Below are positions 5,721 through 6,489 of a stretch of DNA of 6,489 nucleotides, in pieces; position 1 is the stretch's first letter; each line of letters opens with the position of its first letter. The notes under the pieces were generated by a model that was not told the origin of the DNA, ran no database searches, and saw only the letters and a program-made list of their open reading frames with translations. A program made the position numbers and the translations under genes. Location: the NCBI GenBank assembly GCA_018822065.1, contig JAHJKV010000157.1, positions 1-6,489 of the forward strand. The letters are read 5' to 3'. Source of the DNA: Pseudomonadota bacterium (GTDB lineage Bacteria; Desulfobacterota; Desulfovibrionia; Desulfovibrionales; Desulfovibrionaceae).

Positions 5721-6344
5721 TCAGGGACCGACCACCTGGGCATGGTCCGCATCAGGGGCGGGGATGTCACGGTTGGAGATGTCGCGCAGCCGGTCGAGGA
5801 CCTGCGGTTGCCACACGGCTTCCTCCGGGGAGTACCGCTCCTGGGGGGCGAGATAGAGGGTGTCCTGCCTGAAAAAGCTGATGTTGGCGGTCATGGCCGA
5901 GGCCCCGAGATAGCGTTTGTAAATTGGTACACCCGAGCGTTTGAGCATCCGCACGACGGTTGCGAAAATTTCGAAGTAGTCCGTCACCTTCCGGAAACCG
6001 CTGCCATCCAAAAAAGGCATCTCCAGTTCCGCTGTGGAAAACGCGAGGTATGCGGTCTGGTTTTCTTGGAAGCTGCCAACGGCCTTGGGCTCTTTCGAAC
6101 TTTTGTTCAGGAGAACGACAATCTCTCCGTTGCCAGACCCGCCCACCGAGGAATTGACGAAGAGGTAAGCCTGTCTTGAGGTGCCATCGTCGGAACTCAG
6201 CTTTTCCTGGTCCAGGTAGACGAATTCAGGGTCGAGTTGCATTGGCGGCGTGGTGGTTCGCACCGAGCAGGCGGGCAACAGCAACAAGGCACCCAGGCAG
6301 AGGGTGATCATCGGCAAGATATGTAGAGAACGAGTGGACATCAT
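5721..6344 (-). CDS. Hypothetical lipoprotein, convergent to the kinase gene
   Basis: The gene encodes about 207 residues. A lipoprotein signal peptide is clear: MMSTR, a hydrophobic run with ITLCLGALLLL, then the lipobox LPAC with the modified Cys at residue 26 from this start. The residue after Cys is Ser, not Asp, so outer-membrane anchoring is expected by the usual sorting rule. The mature part is about 180 residues, has no further Cys and no TM helix, and ends in a charged segment. I do not recognise the family. ATGs at 6344 and 6341 are tandem, and a GGG just upstream spaces better for the second. A GTG at 6359 is in frame but has no ribosome site. The stop is 5721-5723. It sits tail-to-tail with the kinase, so they share no transcript. 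A TATAAT about 58 bases upstream is its likely promoter. Confidence 0.75.
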   Translation of the reverse strand: MMSTRSLHILPMITLCLGALLLLPACSVRTTTPPMQLDPEFVYLDQEKLSSDDGTSRQAYLFVNSSVGGSGNGEIVVLLNKSSKEPKAVGSFQENQTAYLAFSTAELEMPFLDGSGFRKVTDYFEIFATVVRMLKRSGVPIYKRYLGASAMTANISFFRQDTLYLAPQERYSPEEAVWQPQVLDRLRDISNRDIPAPDADHAQVVGP

Positions 6345-6371
6345 ACCCAGATAGAGCACTGCGGGACGGGC

Positions 6372-6394
6372 CTGTCAAGGCGATCTTGTGACAG
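6372..6394. promoter_or_regulatory. Inverted repeat in the divergent control region, possible operator
   Basis: CTGTCA (6372-6377) and TGACAG (6389-6394) are perfect inverted arms 11 bases apart. The middle also pairs (CAAG 6376-6379 with CTTG 6385-6388), so a near-continuous 8-bp stem with a two-base bulge can form. For the minus-strand gene it lies directly downstream of the TATAAT, around +1 to +25, where a repressor would block transcription. No regulator gene is visible nearby to pair with it. Confidence 0.35.
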
Positions 6395-6401
6395 ATAATA
6401 T

Positions 6402-6407
6402 ATTATA
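6402..6407 (-). promoter_or_regulatory. Consensus -10 box for the lipoprotein gene
   Basis: On the minus strand this is a perfect TATAAT. It overlaps a 12-base AT palindrome (ATAATATATTAT, 6395-6406), an isolated AT-rich island. A -35 is weak: TTCTCT at 6424-6429 with 16-base spacing matches 3 of 6 positions. Confidence 0.4.
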
Positions 6408-6445
6408 CTTTGCCAAGATTGAGAGAGAAGAGTAAGCTGGTAAGC

Positions 6446-6489
6446 ATGAGTGATGCCTACAATCTTTGGAAACCGGAATATTTGCTGGA
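6446..6489 (+). CDS. Possible start of a divergent gene, cut by the window end
   Basis: ATG 6446 opens 14 codons, MSDAYNLWKPEYLL, to the end of the window. The sequence looks protein-like, and the region upstream holds promoter-like AT-rich DNA. The frame is closed upstream by TGA at 6389-6391, and this is the only ATG in it. The ribosome site is weak: GGTAAG is too close, and the purine-rich GAGAGAAGAG is about 14 bases away. Too short to assign a family. Confidence 0.35.
   Translation, partial: MSDAYNLWKPEYLL

Noticed and set aside
5670..6179. Plus-strand open frame of 169 codons
   Set aside because: It is antisense to the lipoprotein gene, which has a clear signal peptide and lipobox; no domain is recognisable in the plus-strand frame.
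1..6489. CRISPR array, insertion sequence or transposase
   Set aside because: No regularly spaced repeats, terminal inverted repeats or transposase-like protein were seen on either strand.

Overview
The window looks like the chromosome of a GC-rich sulfate-reducing deltaproteobacterium of the Desulfovibrio/Pseudodesulfovibrio type. This rests on a fused FmdE-like and molybdopterin-binding-domain protein and on large membrane-bound PAS-containing hybrid histidine kinases, both typical of that group. The assignment is inference from gene content; no marker gene is present.

Layout, left to right. (1) Bases 1-150 are the last 49 codons of a response-regulator receiver domain, probably the end of a hybrid histidine kinase that begins outside the window. 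(2) Bases 151-453 form a spacer with a short tRNA 3'-end-like fragment, a good rho-independent terminator and a weak 61-codon candidate ORF. (3) Bases 454-2079 encode a 541-residue protein: an FmdE-like N-terminal domain, a four-cysteine zinc knuckle, a MoeA/MogA-type molybdopterin-binding domain and a C-terminal four-cysteine motif. (4) Bases 2306-5627 hold one very large hybrid histidine kinase gene: TM, periplasmic sensor, TM, three PAS, HisKA, HATPase, REC. It is broken twice: a frameshift at about 3581-3590 inside PAS1, best explained by loss of one 5-base repeat unit, and an in-frame TAG at 5139-5141 before the last strand of the ATPase domain. (5) A small hairpin-plus-T-tract terminator follows at 5661-5679. 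(6) A convergent gene on the minus strand (5721-6344) encodes an unrecognised lipoprotein of about 207 residues. (7) Bases 6345-6445 are an AT-rich divergent control region with a perfect TATAAT and an inverted repeat. (8) A new plus-strand gene may begin at 6446 and run off the window.

How the genes relate: no operon is evident across the window. The molybdopterin-related gene stands alone between terminator-like and AT-rich spacers. The kinase gene has its own upstream spacer, and the lipoprotein is transcribed towards it. The most noteworthy content is the doubly broken kinase, the fused FmdE/molybdopterin-binding protein with altered FmdE signature residues, and the tRNA-like scar next to a terminator, which may mark an old integration boundary. 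I did not find evidence for a clearly new multi-gene system.
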